64,000 nt of DNA from assembly GCF_001570785.1 (NCBI RefSeq), contig NZ_BCSI01000002.1, forward strand, positions 1-64,000, written 5' to 3'. Positions within the stretch are counted from its first letter, which is position 1. Every line of letters begins with the position of its first letter. The notes beneath the pieces were generated by a model, which was given only the letters and a program-made list of their open reading frames with translations, was not told where the DNA came from and made no database searches. Below, in pieces: positions 35,476 to 43,593 of this stretch. The stretch comes from Dermabacter hominis NBRC 106157 (lineage in GTDB: Bacteria; Actinomycetota; Actinomycetes; Actinomycetales; Dermabacteraceae). The position numbers were made by a program, and so were the translations under genes.

Positions 35476-35623
35476 TGAGGGGCTAGCAAAAGGAACTTCC
35501 GGAGCGAACCGACCACTAGACAGATAGTGCTTGCACGCGGTCACGATGGAACGCGCTAGGTCTGTCTGGTTTCAGCTCAAGAAAGGGCCAGCACCCGAAG
35601 AACACGATAAAGAGCACGGCGTA

Positions 35624-35652
35624 TGGCGTAAGCCACTGGGGGGGGGTAGAAT
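35624..35652 (+). promoter_or_regulatory. candidate phase-variable promoter with nine-G spacer
   Basis: TAGAAT at 35647 is a good -10 box and is immediately preceded by nine consecutive Gs. A 17-bp spacer would place a weak -35 (TGGCGT) at 35624. Length changes in the G run would alter the spacing. Predicted start about 35 nt before the peptide ORF. Confidence 0.4.
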
Positions 35653-35693
35653 TCTCGCTGTCTGAATGATGTTCCAGGACGAGGGGGACTGTT

Positions 35694-35858
35694 GTGAAGC
35701 GTAGACATGCAAGGCGCTTAGGGGCCATCGTTACGGGGGCTGGTTTTATGGCAACATCCGCCTATGCGGGATCTTCCTCTCAATGTTTGGTACGACGGCT
35801 GCGCGTCGTACCAATCGAAAACTTATGCTGGGCGTCCTGCCGAGAAGTGGCGCAGTAA
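35694..35858 (+). CDS. small exported peptide with three cysteines (function unknown)
   Basis: 54 codons, GTG start with GAGGGGGA seven nt upstream. The N-terminus VKRRHARRLGAIVTGAG is basic then hydrophobic, with a plausible signal-peptidase site after SAYA near residue 25. The mature part would be about 29 residues with three cysteines, ending in ENLCWASCREVAQ. CWAxC recalls the active-site region of papain-like (C39/C70-type) peptidases, so the alternative is a truncated protease remnant. It opens an operon of two membrane proteins and an ABC ATPase, the arrangement of bacteriocin or peptide-export loci. Neither a lactococcin 972 nor a lanthipeptide core is recognised. Confidence 0.5.
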   Translation: MKRRHARRLGAIVTGAGFMATSAYAGSSSQCLVRRLRVVPIENLCWASCREVAQ

Positions 35859-35908
35859 TTAAAACGGCGATGTGAACTGTGATTCGGCATGCTTCAGGAA
35901 TGGCGCCC

Positions 35909-36679
35909 GTGAAAAACCTTGTCAAAACTTCCACTTTTCTTATGTCAATAGTTGTCCTATTGAGTCCCAGCGTTTTTATGGAGGTCTCCCGCGCTAATGG
36001 TGCGGTCGCCGATCAGTTCTCCCTATTCACATTAGGGATATCGGATTTTCTGCCCTTCTTCATGCCAATTTTTGCCGCCCTGCTGTACGCGCCAGTGGTG
36101 ATGCAGGAGGTCGGCACTGGGGGTGCGTGGGGGCCTATCATGGCAAGGCGAGGGCGCAGCCCCTACGTTGTTCGCCACGCGGTTCGCGCTGCGTGCGCTG
36201 GTTTTATCGTCTTCGCGGGAAGTGTCGCTCTCGTCGCTGTCATGTCATACGGAATCCACCCGCACCTCATCCCCGTCGATTTCTTCAACCCTTTCGGTGA
36301 CGATCTTGAACCGGTAGCAGAACGTCTAACATTCTCGCAGCTCTATGCCGTCTCCCCGGTGCTGTACTTTGCATTCCAGTCGATATGGGTGGGGATCGGC
36401 GGTGCGGCATTATCGACGCTGGCAGCGGTAGGAGCGATGTTCTTTGAGAATCGATTTGTTGCACTCCTCTGGCTTCCTGTCGTCGTGCTTCTCTCCGAGT
36501 TTGTCGCGGGGGCTCTTCGGGTTGACCACTTCAGCCTTATACGATCATTCATTCCAACTGGTGTCACCCAACAAGATCCTCTCATCCCCGTGGTCGTAGG
36601 CCTTGTTGTTTTCCTCATCGCTGGAGTCGTTGCTGCTTATGCCGCGTTCTCAGCGAAGCTGCCGAAGGCCTTGTGCTGA
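35909..36679 (+). CDS. polytopic membrane protein of the peptide/ABC locus
   Basis: 256 residues if started at GTG 35909 (AGGA nine nt before); ATG 35900 is possible but too close to that site. Six hydrophobic segments; the first resembles an uncleaved signal. A cytoplasmic stretch MQEVGTGGAWGPIMARRGRSPYVVRHAV looks like the coupling loop of ABC-2-like permeases. The stop overlaps the next start as TGATG. GC and codon use differ from the flanks (more A/T-ending codons), suggesting transfer. Probably a permease subunit for the ATPase three genes on. Confidence 0.7.
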   Translation: MKNLVKTSTFLMSIVVLLSPSVFMEVSRANGAVADQFSLFTLGISDFLPFFMPIFAALLYAPVVMQEVGTGGAWGPIMARRGRSPYVVRHAVRAACAGFIVFAGSVALVAVMSYGIHPHLIPVDFFNPFGDDLEPVAERLTFSQLYAVSPVLYFAFQSIWVGIGGAALSTLAAVGAMFFENRFVALLWLPVVVLLSEFVAGALRVDHFSLIRSFIPTGVTQQDPLIPVVVGLVVFLIAGVVAAYAAFSAKLPKALC

Positions 36680-38142
36680 TGGGGGCTGTGAACCGTTTGC
36701 GTCCGGTAGCTGGGTGGGGGCTCATCTGCGGGATGTGCGCACTGCTCGCTATCGTGACGTCGTCGCAGCCCCTGCTCAAAGGCGACGTCGATTTCGATGC
36801 GGTCGTCGGCATCTCGCTGTGGGAACGAGAGCTTGCCTTCGGGCAAGACCCGTACTACTTCCATTACTTTCAATGGCCTCTGCTCATTATTCTGCTTTTG
36901 CGGCAGTGTGCCTTTGTGGCGAACCCGCTTGCGTTGTCTCGTTTCGGGTCAAAACGGCACGGACTTCTTGCGCTGTGGATGCGTGGCGCCGGGATAGCAG
37001 CGCTGCTCGGAGCGAGCAAATTGTTAGGGGTCTTGGCGACGTCGTCTGGATACACGTGGCGCATGTCCTGGACCCCGGAAGTGCTCTCTTTGCAGCCGGC
37101 GACAATATGGCAGGGGATTCTGCAGCCCTATGCCAGTCGACACCTAAGCCCTGTGGCCTGTATAGCGTACGGAATCGCGTTCGAGGTCGGGCTCGCTGGG
37201 CTTGCGGCGACCCTACTAGGGGTCCTTATCGTGAATACTCGAGTGAAGCCATGGATCCCTGGGGTCGGGGTAGGTTTTGTGCCGCTTGTGCTCGCCCATG
37301 TATGGCCGTTTCCGCAGTGGAGCAATCCCGATGTGGCCCTTGTGCCCTTCGCGGGTGTCGAAGCATTTGGCGCCCTATGGTGTGTTCCGCTTTTCTTCGC
37401 CGCCGCGACGATCCTGACTATTGGTGTGAGTGGATCGTCAGTCTTGATGCGCGCTCGGAAAGTCTTCGTGCGGACAGGGCCGTTCGGATTTTGGTGTATC
37501 GCAACCGTAGGTGCGGCGACTCTCATGAGTTTCTTGCGGCCCGACGGTGCCGACCTTTTCATGTATCTCACTTACGGTTCGGCGCGCGAAGAGTTTTCCT
37601 TTACGGCATGGTTCATGTACATGGTGCTAGTCTTCGGGGCTTCGTATGCCGCGCTCGTACGTTTTGCGGGTGAGACGGCACCCGCGGCATCGCTGGTGGC
37701 GATCCGCACGGGAGACCCGTGGAAACTCTTCACTCGCACAATAGGGGGTTCGCTTGTCACTGCGATCACTGCGCTGTCCCTTGTGCTTGTGTTGCTCGGT
37801 GGTGTTTCAAGCAGCATGGCTCATCACCCCACGGAGCTCTTGCCAGCCCTGCAGGTATGGCTGGGCTCGATCGTGACCGTAGTGGCGACGACATTGCTCT
37901 CAATGGCTGCTGCGTGGAGGTTTGGGTCGATGGCGGTAGCCGCCATAACTTTGGTCGTATGCGCGGCGCTCACGCTGCCGTGGTTGAACCCGCTGTGGCC
38001 GGCCCCATTTGCCCTGGGCTTTTATGGGGCCTTTCCGGCTACGGCAGGTGCCATTATCGTAACGGCGACAGTAGGAGTCGCCAGTGTTGTGTTTCTCCGG
38101 TTCGTGCTGAGCAATACCCGTATTCCTCAGTTTGATTCATGA
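36679..38142 (+). CDS. large polytopic membrane protein, two permease-like halves
   Basis: 487 residues with about 12 helices. Each half has a similar pattern: a long extracytoplasmic segment, two helices, then a basic loop (ANPLALSRFGSKRHGLLALWMRG in the first, AALVRFAGETAPAASLVAIRTGDPWKLF in the second). That suggests an internal duplication of the ABC-2-like unit seen in the preceding gene. Long, multi-pass proteins next to a small peptide and an ATPase occur in bacteriocin-associated immunity systems; this one has no signature I can name. ATG chosen for TGATG coupling. Confidence 0.7.
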   Translation: MGAVNRLRPVAGWGLICGMCALLAIVTSSQPLLKGDVDFDAVVGISLWERELAFGQDPYYFHYFQWPLLIILLLRQCAFVANPLALSRFGSKRHGLLALWMRGAGIAALLGASKLLGVLATSSGYTWRMSWTPEVLSLQPATIWQGILQPYASRHLSPVACIAYGIAFEVGLAGLAATLLGVLIVNTRVKPWIPGVGVGFVPLVLAHVWPFPQWSNPDVALVPFAGVEAFGALWCVPLFFAAATILTIGVSGSSVLMRARKVFVRTGPFGFWCIATVGAATLMSFLRPDGADLFMYLTYGSAREEFSFTAWFMYMVLVFGASYAALVRFAGETAPAASLVAIRTGDPWKLFTRTIGGSLVTAITALSLVLVLLGGVSSSMAHHPTELLPALQVWLGSIVTVVATTLLSMAAAWRFGSMAVAAITLVVCAALTLPWLNPLWPAPFALGFYGAFPATAGAIIVTATVGVASVVFLRFVLSNTRIPQFDS

Positions 38143-38157
38143 TTGTAGAGGTGCCGA

Positions 38158-38817
38158 ATGGTCAATCTTGTTGATGTAAAAGACGTTTCGATCGCTTTCG
38201 GTTCGACTCCGGTCTTGAGTCATGCCTCGCTTGCAATCGATGAACACGATTTCATGGGAGTGCAAGGCCCTAACGGTTCGGGTAAGTCCGTGCTGTTCAA
38301 ACTTATCGTCGGCTTCCTCAAGCCGGATTCGGGTCGCGTCGTCGTCTCACCAAAGTTGAAAAGTGCGGGCGAGGACTTCCCCTCCAAAATTGGCATTATT
38401 ATCGATCGCCCAGGCTTCATCGGTGGTCTCACGGGGTTCGACAACCTGCGTCGGCTCGCGTCTATTCGCGGGCTCATTGGAGACGAGCACATAGAAGAGG
38501 CTCTTCACCGCGTGGGCCTTGCGCCGAACCTACGCCAGTCTGTTCGCCACTATTCTCTCGGCATGAAACAAAAGCTCGCTCTTGCCCAAGCGTTTATGGA
38601 AGGGCAGCCGCTTCTGCTTTTAGACGAGCCTTTCAACGGACTCGATAAGACGAGCGTTCGCGATATTCGTGCGCTTCTCCATGAGCTCCATGAAGAAGGG
38701 CGCACGATTGTGATGACCAGCCACAACCAGGAGGACATCGACGAGCTGTGCACAAGCGTGTACGAGCTCGATCGCATGCAGTTTGACCGTGTGCGTCCAC
38801 CCGCAAGCGCTTCCTAG
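38158..38817 (+). CDS. ABC transporter ATP-binding protein of the peptide locus
   Basis: 219 residues. Walker A GPNGSGKSVL (38-47), signature YSLGMKQKLALAQ, Walker B LLLLDEPFNGLD, switch SHNQEDIDEL. SLGMKQ in place of LSGGQ is typical of ATPases of lantibiotic-immunity and bacitracin-type exporters. GAGGTG precedes the ATG. It should energise the two membrane proteins upstream. Its stop overlaps the convergent GH15-like gene's stop at CTAG. Confidence 0.9.
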   Translation: MVNLVDVKDVSIAFGSTPVLSHASLAIDEHDFMGVQGPNGSGKSVLFKLIVGFLKPDSGRVVVSPKLKSAGEDFPSKIGIIIDRPGFIGGLTGFDNLRRLASIRGLIGDEHIEEALHRVGLAPNLRQSVRHYSLGMKQKLALAQAFMEGQPLLLLDEPFNGLDKTSVRDIRALLHELHEEGRTIVMTSHNQEDIDELCTSVYELDRMQFDRVRPPASAS

Positions 38818-40214
38818 CTGTGCAGCGCCTCGAGTGTGCTGAGCGCGAGCGCCGCTGGCCACGAAAGGGGTGCGACGGCGGCGGGGCTACCGTCGGCAAG
38901 GATTTTCTCGCTGATTGCTCCGGCGCTCGTGCGGTGGGCGGCGAGCCATTCGAGGATGTCGAGAGCGCGCTCGCGCTCGCCGAGACGCGCATAGGCCTGG
39001 GCGAACATCGCCGTTTGCGGGGTCCAACTGATGCCGTCGCGTTTCCAGCGCGCGCCCGGAGCGACACCGCCCGCGGGGCGCTGCATCGCCTCGAAAGCCT
39101 CGTCGATGTGGCCGGCAATCGCTGGGTTGCGCTCGGCACACTCCTGCGTTTGGTACGGCGGCAGGAGCATGAGCAGCCCCGCGTCGAAACCGCCGCCGCG
39201 CGCGTACCGCTGGAAGGCACCGGGGCCGAAAGTTTCCAGGAGGGCGCGCTCGGTTTCCCGGGCACGTCTCTCGAGCATTTCCGTTCCGACGCCTGCCTCG
39301 CCCTCAAGTAACCCCAGCTCCGAAAGCTGCGCCGCGCTGTCGAGCGCGCTGAGCGTCATGGCTGCCGTTGCGAGGGTAAGGCGCCGCTCGGGTACCTCCC
39401 AATAGTCGGGACTCGGCTTTGGAAGCCCGCTCGCGGTGGTCGTGGCGTCGACGGCGGCGCGAGCGGAGCGTGCGAGTGCTCGTTTAAGAGTTGGGCTCGA
39501 GGAAGCGGGGGAGGCGTCGGAGGTCAGCACCCCAAGCCTGGCGAGCGTTGCCGCTGCCCAGAGGAACCAGCCGACTCCATCGAACTGTGGCGAGCGGGCA
39601 TCGGGAGCGCGTGCAGTGCCGGGGCGGTAGCGAGCCTCGAACGTGCCGTCAGGGCGCTGGATGCGCGCGAGGTGTTCGAGAAGGCCCAGCGCCCAGTCGT
39701 CGAAGCCGCGCTCGGCGAGGGCCACGATCACGTGGGCCGTATCGCGCGGCCACGTGTAACGCCAGTTCGGGCTGAGCGCCGCGATGGGGGAGGGAAGCGC
39801 CCACGTGAGGGTGAAAACATCGAGGAGCGCCGAGCGGTCGAGACTCGTGAGCGCGGGAGTGGGCGCGGGTCGTGAAGCTTTCTCGAGGAATGCTTGCGTG
39901 ATCGCGGTGAGGGTCTCGGCGCCGTGTGCAGTGCTCAGAGTGCGTGTGCCCTCAATGAGCGGGGGTGAATCAGGTTGAACGAACGTGCGCTCCACGCCCG
40001 GGATGCTCCCGGCGTGCAAAACGGATGCCGCGCCGTGCGCCTGGACCTCACTCGCGAGTGAATCCGGCGCGGATGAGAAGGCGACGCCGAGGGAATAGAG
40101 GTCCTCGTGCGCGTCGTGCGGGAAGAGGCCGGCGATGCTGTCGCGCTCCACGTACAGGGCCGAGGCGCCGAGCGCGGCGAGAAGGCCGCCGCCGAGAAGA
40201 GCGCGACGCCGCAT
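38814..40214 (-). CDS. GH15-like (glucoamylase-fold) secreted or membrane-anchored protein
   Basis: 466 residues. MRRRALLGGGLLAALGASALYV is a signal peptide or anchor. The rest fits the alpha/alpha-toroid of family 15 glycoside hydrolases: NWRYTWPRDTAHVIVALAERG, FDGVGWFLWAAATLARLG and DGISWTPQTAMFAQAYARLGE. The WPRD motif is diagnostic of the family; the acid/base Glu residues are not certain here, so activity is not assured. The gene's 3' codons contain a 14-bp repeat also found left of the peptide locus. Confidence 0.8.
   Translation of the reverse strand: MRRRALLGGGLLAALGASALYVERDSIAGLFPHDAHEDLYSLGVAFSSAPDSLASEVQAHGAASVLHAGSIPGVERTFVQPDSPPLIEGTRTLSTAHGAETLTAITQAFLEKASRPAPTPALTSLDRSALLDVFTLTWALPSPIAALSPNWRYTWPRDTAHVIVALAERGFDDWALGLLEHLARIQRPDGTFEARYRPGTARAPDARSPQFDGVGWFLWAAATLARLGVLTSDASPASSSPTLKRALARSARAAVDATTTASGLPKPSPDYWEVPERRLTLATAAMTLSALDSAAQLSELGLLEGEAGVGTEMLERRARETERALLETFGPGAFQRYARGGGFDAGLLMLLPPYQTQECAERNPAIAGHIDEAFEAMQRPAGGVAPGARWKRDGISWTPQTAMFAQAYARLGERERALDILEWLAAHRTSAGAISEKILADGSPAAVAPLSWPAALALSTLEALHS
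38824..38837 (+). repeat. 14-bp direct repeat, right copy
   Basis: Second copy of AGCGCCTCGAGTGT, encoding the last codons of the GH15-like protein on the minus strand. Confidence 0.5.
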
Positions 40215-40524
40215 GGCTTTCCTCCTTCTTCCGCTGCGATGTGTGGCTCGAGCTTAACAAGCTGTTCGCGCAACGCGTGAGTGCGCTCGTGCGCGACCGC
40301 GAGGTCCGCTGCATCACTCGCGGGACCTTAGAGCGCTCCCTCTCTCGCCTGCCCGTGAAAACGAGTCGCATTGAGAAGTGCGGCGATATCAATGTTTTCG
40401 GCGTTCGGGATTGGCGCGGGCACCCCGAGTTTCGGCATATCAGGAGGATTCAGTAACATCCTCACTTACATGAGTGACATTCTCACTTACATAAGTGACT
40501 GCTTCAGTGATGTACAGTGAGGGC
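40215..40524. other. divergent intergenic region
   Basis: Separates the GH15-like gene (minus) from the AlbA_2 gene (plus). The right end carries phased operator-like palindromes; the remaining 240 bp show no gene. Confidence 0.6.
40461..40520. promoter_or_regulatory. three phased operator-like palindromes
   Basis: TCACTTACATGAGTGA at 40461, TCACTTACATAAGTGA at 40482 and a degenerate TCAGTGATGTACAGTGA at 40504. The 21-22 bp spacing puts them on one DNA face. They end five nt before the downstream start codon, so binding would repress that gene. Confidence 0.7.
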
Positions 40525-42039
40525 ATGACTGACAGTGACTGGCGTGAAGAAGTCGAACGAGCGCGACGCCTAGGAACCGACGATGCGCGCGTTGAGATCA
40601 AGGCCTCTTCCCGGAAACTGCCTAAAACAGTGTGGGAAACCGTATCAGCGTTCGCCAACGGTGAAGGTGGTCTCATCATTCTCGGGCTAGATGAGCAAAA
40701 GAGGTTTGAAGCTGCACCGGGTTTCGATGCCAAACGCGTGCGTGACGAATTCCTCTCGGGAGTCGACAAACGGCATGGATCTGTCCACGCGAAGGTCTCT
40801 CCGGTGCCAAGTTGCGATGTGGATATCGACGAGATCGACGGGGCGCCCATCGTGCGAATACGCGTCGAACCGCTCAATGCGAGTCTCGGAGAAATCGGAC
40901 CGTGCTATGTCACTGCGCAAGGAATCGGGCGCGGTAGTTACATACGTCTCGGCGACGCCGACAGGCATCTCACCGCATACGAGGTGTACACGATGCAAAA
41001 TTCGCACCGGCGCGACTACACGGATCGTGAACCAGTCGAGGCAACGAACGTCGACTCATTGGACTCCGCTAGCGTTCGCCGCACGCTTGATCGAGTACGT
41101 TCGAGCCGCTCCAACGCACTTGCCGGTGTCCGTGAGGACGATGTGACTGAGGCGCTAACGAGACTGAACGTGCTTGATAACGAGGGGCGTGCGACTCTTG
41201 CGGGCTACCTCGCGCTGGGGCAATACCCTCAGCAGCGATTCCCTCAACTCACGATTGATGTGACGGCCCACCCCCGGAGCAATAAGTCGGCTTCCTCAGC
41301 AGTCAGATTCCTGGATCGCCAGGTGTGCGACGGCCCAATCCCTGTGGCGATTCGCGATGCTGTTCACGCGGTCATGCGGAATCTCACCACCGCGCGGACT
41401 GTGAATGGGGTGCGAGGTGAAGACGTCCCAGAGATTCCCGAGGAAGTGGTTCGTGAGGCTATCACTAACGCCGTGACGCATCGTGACTACTCCGCTTTCG
41501 TTCTTGGGCAGCAGGTGTCGGTCGATATATATCCCGATCGAATTGATATCTCGAATCCCGGCGGTTTTTGGGGGGATCGCTCCAAAGAAAATGTGGGAGA
41601 AGGGCGTTCCGATTCACGAAACGCTGCTCTTTCTCGACTGCTCACAGACGTGCCGCTGCCGGATTCCTCGGACACCGTTGGAGAGAATCAAGGGTCGGGA
41701 GTACCTCGCATGATTAATGCGATGCGGGAGAGTGGACTCCCCGAGCCGGACTACAGCGCTTCCACCACCGCTCGCGTGACGGTGTCGCTCGCGAGACACG
41801 TACGTGAGTCCGAGGAGCTTAGACAGTGCGAAGGTCTCCCGTTGAAAGGTGTTAAAGGCGAGGTTTTTCGCGCACTTGACCTGCGAGATGCGCGCTCAAT
41901 TCGTGAACTCGAAGACATGACAGGGCGACCAGCGGCCTCGCTCAGGCCGGCGCTACGAACGCTCGTTGACGAGGGGTTAGTTAAGGCGACTGCTCCGCCG
42001 CAAAGCAGAAATAGAAAGTATCTGCGCCTCAACGACTGA
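40525..42039 (+). CDS. AlbA_2 (Schlafen-like) / GHKL ATP-binding DNA-binding protein
   Basis: 504 residues. N-terminal AlbA_2/divergent AAA_4 domain (about 20-140: VEIKASSRKLPKTVWETVSAFANGEGGLIILGL), then a GHKL-type ATPase (EEVVREAITNAVTHRDYS with the N-box Asn, DRIDISNPGGFWG as the G1 box, NQGSGVPRM as G2), and a C-terminal winged helix (GEVFRALDLRDARSIRELEDMTGRPAASLRPALRTLVDEGLV). Such proteins are predicted regulators, some linked to phage defence. Three operator-like sites sit at its start, so it may autoregulate. ATG at 40525 is the only start that leaves them intact. Confidence 0.88.
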   Translation: MTDSDWREEVERARRLGTDDARVEIKASSRKLPKTVWETVSAFANGEGGLIILGLDEQKRFEAAPGFDAKRVRDEFLSGVDKRHGSVHAKVSPVPSCDVDIDEIDGAPIVRIRVEPLNASLGEIGPCYVTAQGIGRGSYIRLGDADRHLTAYEVYTMQNSHRRDYTDREPVEATNVDSLDSASVRRTLDRVRSSRSNALAGVREDDVTEALTRLNVLDNEGRATLAGYLALGQYPQQRFPQLTIDVTAHPRSNKSASSAVRFLDRQVCDGPIPVAIRDAVHAVMRNLTTARTVNGVRGEDVPEIPEEVVREAITNAVTHRDYSAFVLGQQVSVDIYPDRIDISNPGGFWGDRSKENVGEGRSDSRNAALSRLLTDVPLPDSSDTVGENQGSGVPRMINAMRESGLPEPDYSASTTARVTVSLARHVRESEELRQCEGLPLKGVKGEVFRALDLRDARSIRELEDMTGRPAASLRPALRTLVDEGLVKATAPPQSRNRKYLRLND

Positions 42040-42144
42040 CGGTCGCGCTTGTGCGGTGAAGTGTTGCAAGAGTGTCGCCGACGTCATGAGTGATGTTGTG
42101 CGAGAGGGGTTGGAAGGCCGCGAGAGTTCCATAAACTTGACCAA

Positions 42145-43593
42145 GTGACAGACGATTCTCAGAGGAAAACCGACACCAGCGCACTCGAACTTGCGCGGCT
42201 TGCCGATGAGCGCGCCGCCGAAAGCCTCGCGACCGAGGAGCCGCGGCCGCTAACGGAAGAAATTCCGCAGGTCGCTTTCGCCAACCCCACCGACAACGTC
42301 TCGCACGTGACCGGCCCGATCGAGCAGGTCGAGGAAGTCGCGACCGAGACGGCCGCGCTCCGCCTCCACCTGGGGCGCACAGAAAAGGTCACCTTCGGTT
42401 TCACGTTTGCGATGGCCTTGCTCGCGATGCTCGGCCCGTTCTCGATCGACATGATCTTCCCGGGTTTCCCAGCGATGAGGGGCGACTTCCACACCGACGC
42501 GGCCGCGATGCAGCAGGTGACGAGCCTGTATCTCATCTCCTTCGCGTGCATGAGCATGTTTCACGGCCCGCTCTCCGATGCCATCGGGCGCAAGCGCGTC
42601 ATGAGCATTTCGCTCATCGTTTTCTCGATCGGCTCGCTCGGTGCGGCGCTCGCCGTCAATCTCCCAATGCTGTTCGCCTTCCGCGTGCTCCAGGGGCTCA
42701 GTGCGGGCGGGGCGACGATCGTCTCTCGCGTCGTGATCCGCGACCTCTACGGAGGCGGCAAAGCGCAAAAGCTCATGAGCCAGGTCATGATGATCTTCGC
42801 CCTCGCGCCCGCGGCGGCGCCGATCTTCGGCGGCTGGATCCTCCTGCTCGGACCGTGGCGCTGGATTTTCGGGGCGATGCTCCTTTACGCGCTCGTCACC
42901 CTCGTGTTCATGCTCATTGTCATCCCCGAGACGCTCCTTCCCGAGAAGCGCCAGCCGTTTAACGCGAAGGGCATCCTCACGTCGCTCGGGCGCGTACTGC
43001 GCTCGCCGGTCATCTGGCGCCTGTCGCTCGCGCTTGGCCTCGCAAGCCAGGCCGACTTCATCTTCATTTCGGCTGCGCCGATCATCGTTCCCGACGTCAT
43101 GCACCTTGGCGAACAGGACTACTGGGTGCTGTTCATCCCGATCATCGCGGGCATGATCCTCGGCAATTACCTCGTGGGGCGCCTCGCCTTCGTCATGAGC
43201 CGTTCGCGCCTCATCACGATCGCCTTCATCACCGCGGTTCTCGGAGGGGTTCTCTCGGTGCTCATTCCCATGCTCACCCCCGAACTCACCTCGCAGTTTG
43301 GTGTGTGGCACCTTCTGGTCATGATTGGCCCGGGCCTTCTTGGCATGGGGGCGGCGCTCATGATGGCGCCCGTGCAGCTCGAGGTTCTCGACATGTTCCC
43401 CGAAGAGCGCGGCGCCGCGACGAGCTTCGCGACGTTCGTGAACCTCATCGTCGCGGCGATCGTTTCCGGTGCGATGGTGCCGATGCTCGGCGCCGACCTG
43501 GTGAAGCTCGGTATCGGTGGGCTCGCTCTTTCGGCCGGCGGTGCCGTCTTCTGGTTCGCGCACGTGCTCATCGCCCGCCGCGCGCGGGCCTAG
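42145..43593 (+). CDS. MFS drug exporter, Bcr/CflA type
   Basis: 482 residues. An 80-residue acidic cytoplasmic N-terminus, unusual for the family, precedes 12 helices. Signature loops are present: GPLSDAIGRKRVM between helices 2 and 3, and RVLQGLSAGGATIVSRVVIRDL in helix 4-5. Expected role is proton-driven efflux of antibiotics such as bicyclomycin or chloramphenicol. The start is GTG without a clear ribosome site. Its stop codon lies within the target site of the IS element that follows. Confidence 0.88.
   Translation: MTDDSQRKTDTSALELARLADERAAESLATEEPRPLTEEIPQVAFANPTDNVSHVTGPIEQVEEVATETAALRLHLGRTEKVTFGFTFAMALLAMLGPFSIDMIFPGFPAMRGDFHTDAAAMQQVTSLYLISFACMSMFHGPLSDAIGRKRVMSISLIVFSIGSLGAALAVNLPMLFAFRVLQGLSAGGATIVSRVVIRDLYGGGKAQKLMSQVMMIFALAPAAAPIFGGWILLLGPWRWIFGAMLLYALVTLVFMLIVIPETLLPEKRQPFNAKGILTSLGRVLRSPVIWRLSLALGLASQADFIFISAAPIIVPDVMHLGEQDYWVLFIPIIAGMILGNYLVGRLAFVMSRSRLITIAFITAVLGGVLSVLIPMLTPELTSQFGVWHLLVMIGPGLLGMGAALMMAPVQLEVLDMFPEERGAATSFATFVNLIVAAIVSGAMVPMLGADLVKLGIGGLALSAGGAVFWFAHVLIARRARA

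Larger units (their letters stand above)
35359..35693. other. leader region of the peptide/ABC locus
   Basis: No gene. GC content visibly falls relative to neighbours. It contains a copy of a 14-bp repeat shared with the far side of the locus and a poly-G promoter-like element, listed separately. Confidence 0.55.

Noticed and set aside
35694-35858. Lanthipeptide or lactococcin 972 precursor
   Set aside because: No LanB/LanC/LanM-type enzyme is nearby, the mature part has few Ser/Thr, and the Trp/Gly-rich lactococcin 972 pattern is missing; kept as an unclassified peptide.
35516-35934. Minus-strand ORFs of 62 and 70 codons in the peptide-locus leader
   Set aside because: They overlap the better-supported plus-strand peptide ORF and lack ribosome sites.
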